In this document: positions 19,015-31,177 of the stretch, piece by piece
Position numbering within the stretch: the stretch's first letter is position 1
Layout: every line of letters starts with the position of its first letter
Source of the DNA: an uncultured Methylophaga sp.
GTDB lineage: Bacteria; Pseudomonadota; Gammaproteobacteria; GCF-002020875
NCBI GenBank assembly: GCA_937877715.1
Contig: CALEHW010000042.1
Coordinates: 1-64,000 of the forward strand
Length of the DNA stretch: 64,000 nucleotides
Direction: 5' to 3'
The notes under the pieces: model-generated
What the model saw: the letters and a program-made list of their open reading frames with translations, nothing else
Database searches by the model: none
Told to the model about the DNA's origin: nothing
Position numbers and translations under genes: made by a program

Positions 19015-20850
19015 ATGGTGAATCAGTACGCCCCGACACCCTCTCCACAAGAGATCCTCCAGGCCAAATTTGGTTACAGTGAGTTTCGCCCTCACCAAGA
19101 GGAGATCATTGCCGATGTAATCTCCCGCCAGGATACATTTATCTTGATGCCGACAGGAGGGGGAAAATCCCTCTGCTACCAGATTCCGGCACTGACATTT
19201 CCAGGAACAGCCATTGTGATCTCCCCCCTGATCTCTCTAATGAAGGATCAGGTGGATGCACTTCAGGCCAACGGCATCAAGGCGGCCTGCTATAACTCCT
19301 CGCTCAAGGAGGCAGATGCACGTCAAGTCTTGGCCCGTTTCCATGGGGGTGAGCTGGATCTTCTCTATGTGGCTCCGGAGCGGCTGATGTCATCAGCTTT
19401 TCTGGCAAGGCTGGAGGAGGTCACTCCCTCACTATTTGCGGTTGATGAGGCCCACTGTGTCTCCCAGTGGGGCCATGATTTCCGTCCAGAATATGTGCAG
19501 CTAGGTGAGTTGCGAGAGCAGTTCCCCGATATCCCCATGGTGGCACTAACCGCAACTGCCGATCCGCAGACTCGCAGGGATATTATGCGGCGTCTCCGGC
19601 TGCAGAGCCCAAAAGTCCACGTCACCGGCTTTGACCGCCCCAATATCCGCTACAGTGCTCTGGAGAAGAGCAAGCCTTTTGAGCAGCTGAAGGCTTTCCT
19701 GAACCGGGTTCATGGCAGCACTGGTATTGTCTATGCGCTGAGTCGCAAACGGGTTGAGGAGGTTGCCGACAAGCTGCAGTTGGCTGGATTTCGTGCCCTG
19801 CCATACCATGCCGGTCTCCCTGCCGCCCGCAGGCTGGAGGCTCATGAGAAGTTCATGCGCGACGAGGTGGATGTTGTGGTTGCAACAGTTGCTTTCGGGA
19901 TGGGGATCGACAAGCCGGATGTGCGCTTTGTGGTCCACTATGATCTGCCGAAGAATATAGAGGGCTACTATCAGGAGACCGGGCGTGCCGGCAGGGATGG
20001 GCTTCCATCCGAGGCGTTGCTGCTATTCGGGGCGCAGGATATGGTGATGGCGCGCCGGTTGGTGGAGAACAGCCATAATAAGGAGCAGAAGAGGATCGAG
20101 ACCCACAAGCTCAACAGCATGATCGCCTTTGCCGAGACCCTGACCTGTCGACGCAGGGTGTTGCTTAACTATTTTGGTGAGGAGCTTGGAGAGGATTGTG
20201 GAAACTGCGACGTCTGCTCCGATCCGCCAGAGTGTTACGATGCGACGGTTGATGCCCAGAAGGTGCTCTCATGTGTCTATCGTGTGGGACAGCGGTTTGG
20301 CATGCGTCATGTGGTAGATGTATTGCGGGGCATGGACAATGAGCGTATTCGCAAGCTACGCCACAATAAGCTGAGCACCTACGGGATTGGTGGTGATCGT
20401 AGTGATGCAGAGTGGACCAGTCTGTTTCGTCAGCTGATCCACAGAGGTTATCTGCTCCAGGATATTGCCAACTACTCAGTGCTGAAGCTGACAGAGGAGG
20501 CCCGTGCGCTGCTGAAGGGGGAGATCCGTCTGGAGTTGGCGAAACCGAGGTTGAGAGAGGTTGGCAGGAAAAAGAGAAAGCTTACTGCTACGGTTGAGGG
20601 AAGAGATGAGTTGCTGTTTGAGATGCTACGAGGATTGCGCAAGGAGCTCTCCACGGACGAGGGGATTGCCCCATTCATGGTCTTTGGGGATGCCACTCTC
20701 ACCCAGATGGTAATACATCTTCCAAAGAATCGTGGAGAGTTTCTTGAGATCAACGGGGTAGGTGAGAAGAAGATGGAGAAGTATGGAGAGCTTTTCCTAC
20801 AGGAGATTGCTGCCTACCGACAGGGCACTTCTGCCGAATCTAATGGGTAG
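19015..20850 (+). CDS. recQ: ATP-dependent DNA helicase RecQ
   Basis: [49 protein letters not shown]-type C-terminus; the ORF track's earlier start (18679) runs through yggS. Confidence 0.96.
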   Translation: MVNQYAPTPSPQEILQAKFGYSEFRPHQEEIIADVISRQDTFILMPTGGGKSLCYQIPALTFPGTAIVISPLISLMKDQVDALQANGIKAACYNSSLKEADARQVLARFHGGELDLLYVAPERLMSSAFLARLEEVTPSLFAVDEAHCVSQWGHDFRPEYVQLGELREQFPDIPMVALTATADPQTRRDIMRRLRLQSPKVHVTGFDRPNIRYSALEKSKPFEQLKAFLNRVHGSTGIVYALSRKRVEEVADKLQLAGFRALPYHAGLPAARRLEAHEKFMRDEVDVVVATVAFGMGIDKPDVRFVVHYDLPKNIEGYYQETGRAGRDGLPSEALLLFGAQDMVMARRLVENSHNKEQKRIETHKLNSMIAFAETLTCRRRVLLNYFGEELGEDCGNCDVCSDPPECYDATVDAQKVLSCVYRVGQRFGMRHVVDVLRGMDNERIRKLRHNKLSTYGIGGDRSDAEWTSLFRQLIHRGYLLQDIANYSVLKLTEEARALLKGEIRLELAKPRLREVGRKKRKLTATVEGRDELLFEMLRGLRKELSTDEGIAPFMVFGDATLTQMVIHLPKNRGEFLEINGVGEKKMEKYGELFLQEIAAYRQGTSAESNG

Positions 20851-20867
20851 GAGTGGTGGTGTCTGCC

Positions 20868-22148
20868 TTACCCAGGTTGAGGCTTGCCACGTCTCCGGTT
20901 GGATGCTCTTCTTGGACGTTTGTGTTCTCTCTTCTTGTTAGCTGGTTGTGAACCTCTACCCTGCTGTTGTCGAGAGTTGCGCCCATTCTTGATCGGTTCT
21001 GCCTTGATGGAGGAGTCCACCTCATAGCCGGGAATAATTTCCTGAGAAATCTTGCGCTTGAGTAGCCGCTCTATATCCTTGAGTAGCCCAAGTTCATCTA
21101 TGCAGACCAGAGATGCGGCCTCTCCCTCGTTTCCTGCGCGCCCAGTTCGACCAATACGGTGTATGTAATCCTCAGCTACATTGGGGAGTTCAAAATTTAC
21201 AACATGGGGAAGCTGGTCAATATCCAGCCCTCGGGCGGCAATATCAGTGGCTACCAGAACTCGTATCTCCCCTTTTTTAAAGTCGGCTAACGCTCGGGTA
21301 CGGGCACCTTGGCTTTTGTTGCCATGGATCGCGGCAGCGCGCAGGCCATCCTTCTCCAGCTGCTTTGCCAGTCGGTTGGCGCCATGTTTGGTGCGGGTGA
21401 ATACCAGAACCTGCCTCCAGTTTTGTGAGCCGATCATATGGGAGAGAAGCTCACGCTTGCGCCCCTTGTCTACCGGGTAGACTATCTGTGCTACGGTTTC
21501 TGCAGTGGTATTACGGCGGGCCACCTCAATCATCTCAGGCTCATTCAGCAGATCGTTAGCCAGCTGTTTGATCTTTTTCGAGTAGGTTGCGGAGAAAAGA
21601 AGGTTCTGACGCTCACGTGGTAACAGTTTCAGTATCCTGCGGATGTCATGGATAAACCCCATATCAAGCATACGATCTGCCTCATCCAGTACCAGGATTT
21701 CGACATGGGATAGATTTACCGTTCCTTGCTGAGCATGGTCCAGCAGACGCCCTGGAGTAGCGACCAGGATATCCACACCGTGACGCAGTTTTGTGATTTG
21801 CGGATTAATCTTTACCCCACCAAACACAACGGTTGAACGTAGTGGTAGGTATTTACCATATGTTTCAACACTCTCTCCTACCTGAGCAGCAAGCTCTCTG
21901 GTAGGCGTCAGCACCAGTGCGCGAACAGGTCGGTGCCCTTTACCCTGCGAGTGTTCATGAAGAATTTCAAGCAGTGGCAAGGTAAAGCCGGCAGTCTTTC
22001 CGGTGCCAGTCTGGGCCCCAGCAAGAATATCCTGTCCATTCAGCACTACAGGAATGGCTTGGCGCTGGATAGGGGTGGGTTCGCTGTACCCCTGTTCAAT
22101 TACGGCACGTAGAATATCGGCCGACAGGCCGAGGTTATCAAATGACAT
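20868..22148 (-). CDS. rhlE: DEAD-box RNA helicase, RhlE type
   Basis: [39 protein letters not shown], basic C-terminal tail. Confidence 0.93.
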   Translation of the reverse strand: MSFDNLGLSADILRAVIEQGYSEPTPIQRQAIPVVLNGQDILAGAQTGTGKTAGFTLPLLEILHEHSQGKGHRPVRALVLTPTRELAAQVGESVETYGKYLPLRSTVVFGGVKINPQITKLRHGVDILVATPGRLLDHAQQGTVNLSHVEILVLDEADRMLDMGFIHDIRRILKLLPRERQNLLFSATYSKKIKQLANDLLNEPEMIEVARRNTTAETVAQIVYPVDKGRKRELLSHMIGSQNWRQVLVFTRTKHGANRLAKQLEKDGLRAAAIHGNKSQGARTRALADFKKGEIRVLVATDIAARGLDIDQLPHVVNFELPNVAEDYIHRIGRTGRAGNEGEAASLVCIDELGLLKDIERLLKRKISQEIIPGYEVDSSIKAEPIKNGRNSRQQQGRGSQPANKKREHKRPRRASNRRRGKPQPG

Positions 22149-22314
22149 GGTTGTCTGGTCGCTCCTGAGTTCAGCCTAACACGGTATTGATCCCTGTTAC
22201 GGTCCGGGCTGAAATCTGTTTAGGGGTAATGACAGGAGGTGGAATACGACCTGAAAGGTGGTGACGTCGACCGAGATGACGCCAGATGCGCGGCATTGTA
22301 GCAGATTGTGGTGG

Positions 22315-23187
22315 TTATGCACCAAATACGGCGGTTGCCTCAAATACGGGCCCGTCTACGCAGACTCTTTTCATGGCCGGCCCTTGCGGGGTTTCGATCT
22401 GTACTACACATCCGGCACAGCCTCCGACACCACAAGCCATGAACTCTTCCAGTGAGACCTGACATGGAAGATCGTATTCACGTGCCAGGGTGGCAACGGC
22501 CTCGAGCATGGGATGAGGGCCACAGCTAAATAGTTCAACTTGGCTCCGTTCTTCAACTGTAAGGGCATCCAGCCAATGTCTGGCAAGATCTGTTACATAG
22601 CCATCATGGGTCCCCGGATAGCCCTGCAGGCTGGCAAGTCGGTTTGGGATGCCCCAATCTTCCAGTAGTGGCATGGAGCCGATGACACCATCCGGCATTC
22701 CTGGAATAACCATTTGTGAAGGGGTTACAGGGAATGGAAAAGGAACCTCTGATCCCAGAATTGCAAATGGTTGATAGCTGGAATCACTACGTAGTGATTC
22801 TGCAATAAAAACCATAGGCGGCATACCGACACCGCCACCAATCAGAAGAGGGCGTTTTCTCTCTGGATGGGGTATAAATGGTCGTCCAATTGGGCCGAGC
22901 AAGCTTAATGGCTCACCAACCTCTCTCTCTGAAAGGGCTGTGGTTCCCCTACCTAGCCTTTTGTAGAGCAGCTCAATGGTGCCACTGTTTTTGTCGGCAC
23001 GCATGATGGATATTGGGCGACGCAGGGTGAATTGTGGGCCACACTCCACGTGGACAAAACTGCCTGGCAGTGCTGTTGATGCAATGTCAGGAGAGTTAAG
23101 TTTTAGAATATGCTGGTCGCCATCCAGGTGGAGATGCTCCAGGATGGTGGTCTCTTCCTTGAAGATGGAATCTCTGTCAGGATTCAT
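22315..23187 (-). CDS. pyrK: Dihydroorotate dehydrogenase electron transfer subunit-like (PyrK family)
   Basis: Ferredoxin-reductase fold, 2Fe-2S cysteines CGVGGCAGCVV, adjacent to pyrC'. Confidence 0.8.
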   Translation of the reverse strand: MNPDRDSIFKEETTILEHLHLDGDQHILKLNSPDIASTALPGSFVHVECGPQFTLRRPISIMRADKNSGTIELLYKRLGRGTTALSEREVGEPLSLLGPIGRPFIPHPERKRPLLIGGGVGMPPMVFIAESLRSDSSYQPFAILGSEVPFPFPVTPSQMVIPGMPDGVIGSMPLLEDWGIPNRLASLQGYPGTHDGYVTDLARHWLDALTVEERSQVELFSCGPHPMLEAVATLAREYDLPCQVSLEEFMACGVGGCAGCVVQIETPQGPAMKRVCVDGPVFEATAVFGA

Positions 23188-24442
23188 GGACTACGGCTCC
23201 ACCCATTATCGTATGGGCCACCTTTCCCTGGAGCTCCCAGTTGAGGAAAGGGCTATTTTTTCCGGCACTTTGCAGGTTGTCTGCTGTAACCGTCCACCAC
23301 TCTTCAGGATCAAAAACAGTGATATCGGCACGTTTGCCTCTGCCTAGCGTTCCGGTATCAATCCCAAGAATTTCTGCAGGCCGATTGGTTATCGTTGAGA
23401 TCACATCAGAGATTGAGATCTCATGTTCTTTGGCCAACCTGAGGGTAAGTGGCAGCAGGGTTTCGATGCTGCTTATGCCTGGCTCTGTCTGCTCAAATGG
23501 CGCGGCCTTGGCATCCTCATCATGTGGCTGATGGTCAGAACAGATTGCCTGGATAGTTGAAGAGAGCACCCCATCAACCAATCCTTTACGATCTCTCTCT
23601 GTGCGTAGTGGCGGCAGCACATGGCATAGGCTGTTGAAATCTCCAATATCCATATCTGTGAGATAGAGATGGTGTATCGCAACATCGGCGCTGACCAGAA
23701 GGCCGCTCTTCTGAGCAAGTTCAATCATCTGCAGGGCACGAATACTGGAGATTCCGCAGAAGTGGGCACGTACGCCGGTTTCACGTATCAGTACTAGGTC
23801 GCGTGCAACCCCTGCAGCCTCGGCCGCATCGGGGATTCCCGGCAACCCCAGTCTGGTGCTGACACTGCCTTCATGGACGCAGCCACCGTTACTCAGCCAG
23901 GTGTCTTGTGAGTGGAGAAAGACCGTCATTTCATGGCTGGCTGCATACTCAAGTGCGCGCCGCATTACCAGTGAGTTGCTGACCGCTGGTTGTGCATTGG
24001 AGAAACCGGCACATCCAGCCTCCTTGAGCGCTCCCATATTACTGAGATGTTCTCCATCCAGCCCATGTGTCAATGCGCCGAGGGGGATGATGGAGGCATA
24101 TCCCGCCTCTTTTGCCCGGTTACGGATCAATTCAATAACTGCGGGGGTGTCTATAATTGGTGATGTGTCTGGAGGGATACAGATCGTTGTAACTCCCGCG
24201 CAGGCAGCAGCATGGGTTTCGCTCTCAATTGTACCTTTATGGTTCTGGCCCGGTTCACGCAGACGGGCGCGAAGATCAACCAATCCTGGGCAGACAATCT
24301 TGTCGGTGGCATTAATGGTTGTGTCTGCCTTGAAGCCATCCCTGTTTTCCATGATTCTGCCATCGGCAACCTGGAGGTCACCAATCTGGTCTATACCATT
24401 GGCTGGGTCAATAATGCGCCCGTTCTGGATCAGAATGTTCAC
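23177..24442 (-). CDS. pyrC': Dihydroorotase-like protein PyrC' (probably catalytically inactive, ATCase-associated)
   Basis: Dihydroorotase fold, but the HxH metal site is replaced ([10 protein letters not shown] instead of DxHxHLREPG); directly follows pyrB. Confidence 0.88.
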   Translation of the reverse strand: MNILIQNGRIIDPANGIDQIGDLQVADGRIMENRDGFKADTTINATDKIVCPGLVDLRARLREPGQNHKGTIESETHAAACAGVTTICIPPDTSPIIDTPAVIELIRNRAKEAGYASIIPLGALTHGLDGEHLSNMGALKEAGCAGFSNAQPAVSNSLVMRRALEYAASHEMTVFLHSQDTWLSNGGCVHEGSVSTRLGLPGIPDAAEAAGVARDLVLIRETGVRAHFCGISSIRALQMIELAQKSGLLVSADVAIHHLYLTDMDIGDFNSLCHVLPPLRTERDRKGLVDGVLSSTIQAICSDHQPHDEDAKAAPFEQTEPGISSIETLLPLTLRLAKEHEISISDVISTITNRPAEILGIDTGTLGRGKRADITVFDPEEWWTVTADNLQSAGKNSPFLNWELQGKVAHTIMGGAVVHES

Positions 24443-25422
24443 AGTTCGCCCCCCTGTCCGCTTTGACTCTGCATGGCCATTGAGAGGATGGCCATCCGCA
24501 CAGCGATGCCATTTGTTACCTGCTGAAGGATGACAGAGTGGCCGCTATCTGCGACGGCACTATCTATCTCTACTCCACGATTCATTGGCCCGGGGTGCAT
24601 TATGATTGCGTCATCAGCTGCCAGCTGGAGGCGCTCTTCAGTAAGACCGTAGTATTGGAAATACTCTTTTTTGCTCGGCAGGTGCGCGCCACTCATGCGT
24701 TCATTTTGCAGACGTAGCATGATGATTACATCAACACCGTTTAGACCATCTTCTATATTGGTAGTAACGTGTACGCCCAGGTCCTCTACATGAGACGGGA
24801 TAAGTGTGCGTGGTGCAATAACCCGAACCTCGGGACACCCAAGTGTATTAAGTGCATGTATCTGCGAGCGCGCCACTCGTGAGTGCATTACGTCACCAAT
24901 AATGGCGACCCGCAGACGGGTGAAATCTTCCTTGTGTCTGCGGATAGTAAACATATCAAGCATTGCCTGGGTAGGGTGTGCATGACGTCCATCACCAGCA
25001 TTGATGACACTGATATGGCTGGGGACATTTTTGGCCACAAAGTGTGCTGCACCACTGGCTGCATGGCGTACTACAAACATGTCGATCTGCATTGCAACCA
25101 TGTTTTGCAGGGTGTCGAGCAGAGTCTCGCCCTTGGTGGTTGCAGAGGTGTTTATATTTATATTTAGGACATCTGCCGAGAGTCTCTTCTCTGCGAGATC
25201 AAAGGTGGTGCGTGTTCTGGTGCTGGGCTCGAAGAAGAGGTTGGCAATGGTTTTGCCGCGGAGCAGAGGAACCTTTTTGGCGGTCTGGTTGCCTACACTT
25301 GTGAAGTGTTCTGCTGTGTCTAGTATTTCTGTAAGGAGATTACGGTTCAGCCCCTCAATAGAGAGGAAGTGGTGGAGTTTTCCGTTGGAGTCGAGCTGTA
25401 TATTTCTCGACATAAATCTCAT
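24439..25422 (-). CDS. pyrB: Aspartate carbamoyltransferase catalytic subunit
   Basis: [51 protein letters not shown]. Confidence 0.96.
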   Translation of the reverse strand: MRFMSRNIQLDSNGKLHHFLSIEGLNRNLLTEILDTAEHFTSVGNQTAKKVPLLRGKTIANLFFEPSTRTRTTFDLAEKRLSADVLNININTSATTKGETLLDTLQNMVAMQIDMFVVRHAASGAAHFVAKNVPSHISVINAGDGRHAHPTQAMLDMFTIRRHKEDFTRLRVAIIGDVMHSRVARSQIHALNTLGCPEVRVIAPRTLIPSHVEDLGVHVTTNIEDGLNGVDVIIMLRLQNERMSGAHLPSKKEYFQYYGLTEERLQLAADDAIIMHPGPMNRGVEIDSAVADSGHSVILQQVTNGIAVRMAILSMAMQSQSGQGGEL

Positions 25423-25937
25423 TCTCCTGACTGCTGAATCCTCAGTTCCAGTGGAACTGGCCCGTTGAGCTTGATTTGCTGCGCGGATTGTACATGAATA
25501 TTGATACCAGTGGTATCGGCATCTATCGGTAGCTCCCTCTCATTGCGGTCAACCAGCACTGCCAACACCACCCGTGCCGGGCGCCCATAGTCAAAAATCT
25601 CGTTGAGTGCGGCACGAATAGTACGGCCGGTGAAGAGTACATCATCCACCAGAATAATCAGTTGCCCGTCAATCTCAAAGGGTAGATTTGATGGTTTGAC
25701 CTGGGGGTGGAGCCCTACCTGGGTAAAGTCATCTCTGTAGAATGAGATATTGAGCTCGCCTAGTGGGTTGGGATTATCCAGTTTCTGGTGCAGCTGCTCT
25801 GCAACCCAGGTGCCGCCGGTATGGATGCCTATCACCTTTGCCTGATCCAGCTGTTCACCCAGCTGACTATGTAGCTGTTCTGCCATTCCGCGGATGAGCT
25901 CATTGACGGATAGCTTTTCCATATCGATTCTATTCAT
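25419..25937 (-). CDS. pyrR: PyrR bifunctional regulator/uracil phosphoribosyltransferase
   Basis: [30 protein letters not shown]. Confidence 0.93.
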   Translation of the reverse strand: MNRIDMEKLSVNELIRGMAEQLHSQLGEQLDQAKVIGIHTGGTWVAEQLHQKLDNPNPLGELNISFYRDDFTQVGLHPQVKPSNLPFEIDGQLIILVDDVLFTGRTIRAALNEIFDYGRPARVVLAVLVDRNERELPIDADTTGINIHVQSAQQIKLNGPVPLELRIQQSGE

Positions 25938-26371
25938 TATGGCTCCAGTGTTTGGTTATTTAGCCAGCTCTGCAAGATTCGGGTTGCAGCAACTGCATCG
26001 ACATCACGCTCCTCGATGGGGCGTCGCTGTCCACTATTGGAGCGAATTATAGACTCTGCTTCGACTGAGGTCAGCCTCTCATCGATTTCATACACTGTCA
26101 GGTTGAAACGTCCACGGAGCTGATTACTGAATTTTCTACAGAGGGTGGTCATCTCCTGCTCCTCTCCATCCATCTGCAGAGGGATACCCACAACGGCAGC
26201 AGCAACCCCCCACTCCTGGAGCAGGGACTCAATCTTGCCCCAGTCAGCATTGCGGCTCTTGCGGATAATGGTGGTTAGAGGTCGCGCAGATCCGGTTAGT
26301 TCATTGCCAATGGCGATGCCGATCTTGTGAGTCCCGGGGTCAAACCCCAGTAGTGTGCGATCTGTTGCCAT
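25937..26371 (-). CDS. ruvX: Holliday junction resolvase-like RuvX/YqgF
   Basis: LGFDPGTHKIGIAIGNE, VVGIPLQMDG, YEIDERLTSVEAE. Confidence 0.93.
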   Translation of the reverse strand: MATDRTLLGFDPGTHKIGIAIGNELTGSARPLTTIIRKSRNADWGKIESLLQEWGVAAAVVGIPLQMDGEEQEMTTLCRKFSNQLRGRFNLTVYEIDERLTSVEAESIIRSNSGQRRPIEERDVDAVAATRILQSWLNNQTLEP

Positions 26372-26373
26372 GG

Positions 26374-26952
26374 TTAGCCATGTCCCGCTTCCGTGGTAAG
26401 GGTAGAGATATCTATCCCCAGTTGGTTGGCAGAGACCTTCCAGAGTTGGGAGTCTGCAGTATCAAAAATCAGTTGCAGATCTGCAGGCACGCTGAGCCAG
26501 CTGTTTTCCACAATCTCCTGCTCCAGTTGTCCTCCTGACCAACCTGCATATCCCAGGGTGACAATATGTTTCTCTGGCCCCTCTCCGGCTGCGATGGCGT
26601 CGAGAATGTCGCGAGATGCAGTTATACCGATCTCGTTGGTCAGCTTCAGGGTGGATTCCCAGCTACCTATAGGGGTGTGGATGACAAAGCCACGATCAGG
26701 CTGGACCGGCCCCCCAGTGTGGAGGATACGGTCTGTGGCAAGGGGGGCGGTCACCTCTATATCCATCTGTTCAAACAGGTCACTAATGTGGAGACCTGTT
26801 GGGCGGTTGAGGACAAAACCCATCGCCCCCTCCTCATTGTGTTCACAAATCAGAGAGACGGTGTGGTCAAAGTTGCTGTCTTTGAGGGATGGCATGGCGA
26901 TGAGCAGATGGTTGCTCAGATAGTTATCTATTCTCTCTACCTTGTGGTTCAT
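26374..26952 (-). CDS. yqgE: YqgE/AlgH family protein
   Basis: NHLLIAMPSLKDSNFDHTVSLICEHNEEGAMGFVLNRP; chosen start MNHK. Confidence 0.93.
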   Translation of the reverse strand: MNHKVERIDNYLSNHLLIAMPSLKDSNFDHTVSLICEHNEEGAMGFVLNRPTGLHISDLFEQMDIEVTAPLATDRILHTGGPVQPDRGFVIHTPIGSWESTLKLTNEIGITASRDILDAIAAGEGPEKHIVTLGYAGWSGGQLEQEIVENSWLSVPADLQLIFDTADSQLWKVSANQLGIDISTLTTEAGHG

Positions 26953-26969
26953 CTCTGCTACCCATTTGA

Positions 26970-27868
<899 letters not shown>

Positions 27869-27872
<4 letters not shown>

Positions 27873-28909
27873 CGGCCACTCTCCAGGATCCTGATCTGGA
27901 GGTGATCCTCCTGTTGCCAGGAGAGTCGTTCCCGCATCTCCTGAGTCATGTGATAGATACCCTCTTCATCGATGATCAGAACATAGCTGATCCCCATCTG
28001 TGCTGCAACTTTGGAGCGCTGTTCAGGAGAAGCTACCAGCAGGGCGGTTGCAGTAGCGTCAGCAGTCATGGCATCGGGGTGAATTACCGTTACCGAGCGA
28101 GTCTCGGATGCAGGCAAGCCGGTATAGGGGTTGATGATGTGGTGGTAACGTATCCCCTCATAGAGGAACATCCGTTCATAATCACCGGAGGTGAAAACTG
28201 ACTCATCCCCGCGGGGCTGGAGTGCGGCAATCGGCTCCCCGCCATTGGGTGAGCGGATACCAATATTCCATGAGCGCCCTCCACGTTCACCAATGGCACG
28301 CAGATCTCCGCCGGTATTGATGATGGCATCATTGATTCCGATCCTCTTGAGCTGGGCAACAGCGCGGTCGATGGCATACCCCTTGGCTATCCCCCCAAGA
28401 TCAATCTTGACATCGCGGTTGCTGCTACTGATTGAGCCATCAACAAACTGCAGATCATCCATTGTCGGGGCACTCATGGTCAGTCTGCGGATCTCCTGCT
28501 GCGAAGGGGGCGGGCCGCTCCACTCCTCACCATGAAACCCCCAGAGCGCGACCAGTTTCCCGATGGCAGGGTTGAACAGATAGCCGCTCTCTCTGGATAG
28601 GGCGGCACTTTTTCTCAACAGGTTGGCAGCCTCATCCGGGATCTGGAGAGGTTTCCCCTCCGCAATAGCCTGGTTGATTTCGCTCAGCAGGCCACCCTTT
28701 TTCCAGGCGTGCCAGCTGTCGTGCATGAGGGCAAAATCATCACGAATCAGGCGGCTCGCCTCTTGGGCCTGCTCCTCAGTTGCCCCCCAGAGCGTGATTG
28801 AGACTACAGTCCCGAAAGCGAGGAACTGATCCTGATAGATCTCCGGCTGACGCTCACATCCCGGGAGTAGAGATAGTGCAAGCAGCAGAGTGGCATAGAT
28901 GCGGGTTAT
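27869..28909 (-). CDS. apbE: ApbE-family FMN transferase lipoprotein (start extended; candidate ATA start)
   Basis: The track ORF starts internally at 28726. The upstream frame encodes ITRIYATLLLALSLLPGCERQPEIYQDQFLAFGTVVSITLWG, a lipobox plus ApbE N-terminus. GG.I.KGYAIDRA and NTGGDLRA motifs downstream. Confidence 0.85.
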
Positions 28910-29850
28910 TGCTCTACTCTCCGTTCAATGGCATCCATCAAATCTCCCGCAATATTCAGACCATATTGACGGTCCAGTTCACGAATGCAAGTGGGGCTGG
29001 TGATGTTGATCTCGGTCAACCAATCCCCAATCACATCGAGCCCCACAAAGAGCAGCCCCTTCTCCCTCAACAGGGGGGCAACCTGTTCTGCAATCTCACG
29101 GTCTCGTTCGGAGAGGGCGACCCCCACTCCACGGCCCCCAGCAGCAAGATTACCTCTATTCTCCCCCTCTGCAGGAATGCGGGCGAGGGCGTAGGGTACC
29201 GGCTCTCCATCCACCATCAGGATCCGCTTGTCTCCCGCGCTGATCTCTGGAATAAAGCGCTGCACCATGGTGTAGTGCATTCCGTGACCTGTCAGGGCCT
29301 CAATCACCACGCCGGTATTGGGGTCACCCTTGCGTAGCCGGAAGATTGAGGCCCCGCCCATGGCATCCATTGGCTTGAGAATAATATCCGCCTGATCTTC
29401 GAGAAACTGCCGAATCCGGGATCCATTGCTGGTGACTAGAGAGGGCGGCACCAGCTGGGGGAACCATGCGGTGGAGAGCTTTTCATTGTAGTCACGTAGA
29501 GCCTGGGGCCGATTTACTATCAGTGCGCCTCCCTTCTCGGCAAGCTCTAGGAGATGGGTTGCATAGAGATACTCTCGATCAAATGGTGGATCTTTGCGCA
29601 TCAGGATAACATCGAGTTCAGCGAGTGGCAGGGTCTGCTCTCTGCCGAGGATGTACCATTGATGAAGGTCGTCCATAACCTGCAGTCGATGCGTCCTCCC
29701 CTGAACAACCCCTTGGGAGAGAAAGAGATCACTCATCTCCATATAGTAGAGGTCCCATCCTCTTTTTTCCGCCTCCAGAAGCATCGCAAGGCTGCTGTCT
29801 TTGTGTGGGTGGATGTCCTGTATAGGGTCCATGACGATACCTAGTCTCAT
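28906..29850 (-). CDS. gshB: Glutathione synthetase
   Basis: MRLGIVMDPIQDIHPHKDSSLAMLLEA, KPMDAMGGASIFR, NITSPTCIRELDRQ. Confidence 0.96.
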   Translation of the reverse strand: MRLGIVMDPIQDIHPHKDSSLAMLLEAEKRGWDLYYMEMSDLFLSQGVVQGRTHRLQVMDDLHQWYILGREQTLPLAELDVILMRKDPPFDREYLYATHLLELAEKGGALIVNRPQALRDYNEKLSTAWFPQLVPPSLVTSNGSRIRQFLEDQADIILKPMDAMGGASIFRLRKGDPNTGVVIEALTGHGMHYTMVQRFIPEISAGDKRILMVDGEPVPYALARIPAEGENRGNLAAGGRGVGVALSERDREIAEQVAPLLREKGLLFVGLDVIGDWLTEINITSPTCIRELDRQYGLNIAGDLMDAIERRVEQ

Positions 29851-31157
29851 TGTGCTATCTCCGTGACAGCATCGCTGCCCTCTCTTGCGGCAGCAAGCAT
29901 TGCAAGACGGGCAATTACCCCATAGGCGTAGAAGCGGTTGGGCTCTGCATCAGGCTCTCTGGTTCGGTCGGGAAGGTTGAGTGGGTTGGCGAAAGAGAGT
30001 GGCTCAAAGTGCATGCCGGGGGCATTCAGGTTTTCATTATAGCCGCGTGAGGTGTGTACTCGATAGAAGCCACCAATTACATGGTGGTTCATCATGTAGA
30101 CCACGGGCTCGGCAACTGCCTGATCCTTGCCGATGGTCTCGAAAGTATAGACCCCCTCCTGAATAATGACATCAGAGACAGCCTGCCCGCCCTTGCTTCT
30201 TGCCATCTTGTTGCGCTGTTTGCGGTTGAGCTCGTGAATCTCACTGGCATCATGGATGGTCATGATACCCATGCCGTAGGTTCCAGAGTCCGCCTTGACC
30301 AGAACAAATGGGGGGTGGTCCACACCATACTGTTCATATTTTTTTCGGATCTCTCCCAGCAGATGATCGACATGGGCTGCCAGGCACTCCTCCCCCTCCC
30401 GGTTCTTGAAGTTGATCTCACCGCACCTCTCGAACAGGGGGTCAATGAGCCATGGGTCTATCTCCAGTAGGGTGGAAAATTCTGCCGCAACCTGGCTGTA
30501 GTGGTGGAAGTGGCCCGATTTTTTACGATGACTCCACCCTAGAGCCAGAGGGGGGATGATTGACTGTTCGATATTATCGAGTATTTGAGGGATCCCGTCA
30601 GAGAGGTCATTATTCATCAGGATGACACAGGGGATGAATTCGTCGAGCCGTAACGTGTTGTCACTGCGCCGGATTGGCTCCAGCAGAATCTCCTCTCCGG
30701 AGGGGAGGGAGATGGTTTCTGGGGTCTGCAGCTCCTCTCGGAGAGAACCGATACGGACCACAAACCCGGCATGCTGGAGAAGTTTTCTCAGGGTTGCAAG
30801 GCTCTCCAGATAAAAGGTATTGCGGGTATGGCTCTCTGGAATGATGAGTATATTGCATGCTGTCGGACATATTTGTTCAACCGCACTCTGGATGGCCTGG
30901 ACGGAGAGGGGAAAGAAGGCGGGGTTTAGGTTGTTGAACCCGGCAGGGAAGAGGTTGGTGTCGACTGGCGCCAGCTTGAACCCCGCATTCCTCAGATCTA
31001 CGGATGTATAAAAGGGGGCTGCACTCTTTTTCCACTCACTGCGAAACCAGCTCTCAATCTGTGGCTGGCGATCCAGCAGATGAGATTCGATCTCCCTGAG
31101 AGGGCCGGTCAGAGCCGTGGTGAGGTGGGGGACAGGTATTGATTGCTGCTGGTTCAT
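29847..31157 (-). CDS. gshA: Glutamate-cysteine ligase, ATP-grasp proteobacterial/cyanobacterial-type GshA
   Basis: VDLRNAGFKLAPVDTNLFPAGFNNL, VKADSGTYGMGIMTIHDASEI; next to gshB. Confidence 0.9.
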   Translation of the reverse strand: MNQQQSIPVPHLTTALTGPLREIESHLLDRQPQIESWFRSEWKKSAAPFYTSVDLRNAGFKLAPVDTNLFPAGFNNLNPAFFPLSVQAIQSAVEQICPTACNILIIPESHTRNTFYLESLATLRKLLQHAGFVVRIGSLREELQTPETISLPSGEEILLEPIRRSDNTLRLDEFIPCVILMNNDLSDGIPQILDNIEQSIIPPLALGWSHRKKSGHFHHYSQVAAEFSTLLEIDPWLIDPLFERCGEINFKNREGEECLAAHVDHLLGEIRKKYEQYGVDHPPFVLVKADSGTYGMGIMTIHDASEIHELNRKQRNKMARSKGGQAVSDVIIQEGVYTFETIGKDQAVAEPVVYMMNHHVIGGFYRVHTSRGYNENLNAPGMHFEPLSFANPLNLPDRTREPDAEPNRFYAYGVIARLAMLAAAREGSDAVTEIAQ

Positions 31158-31177
31158 GATCTCTGTCAGGACTGCTG

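Noticed and set aside
23856-24533. 225 aa plus-strand ORF in the pyrC'/pyrB region
   Set aside because: Antisense to pyrC' and pyrB with no domain similarity; Ser/Arg-rich shadow ORF.
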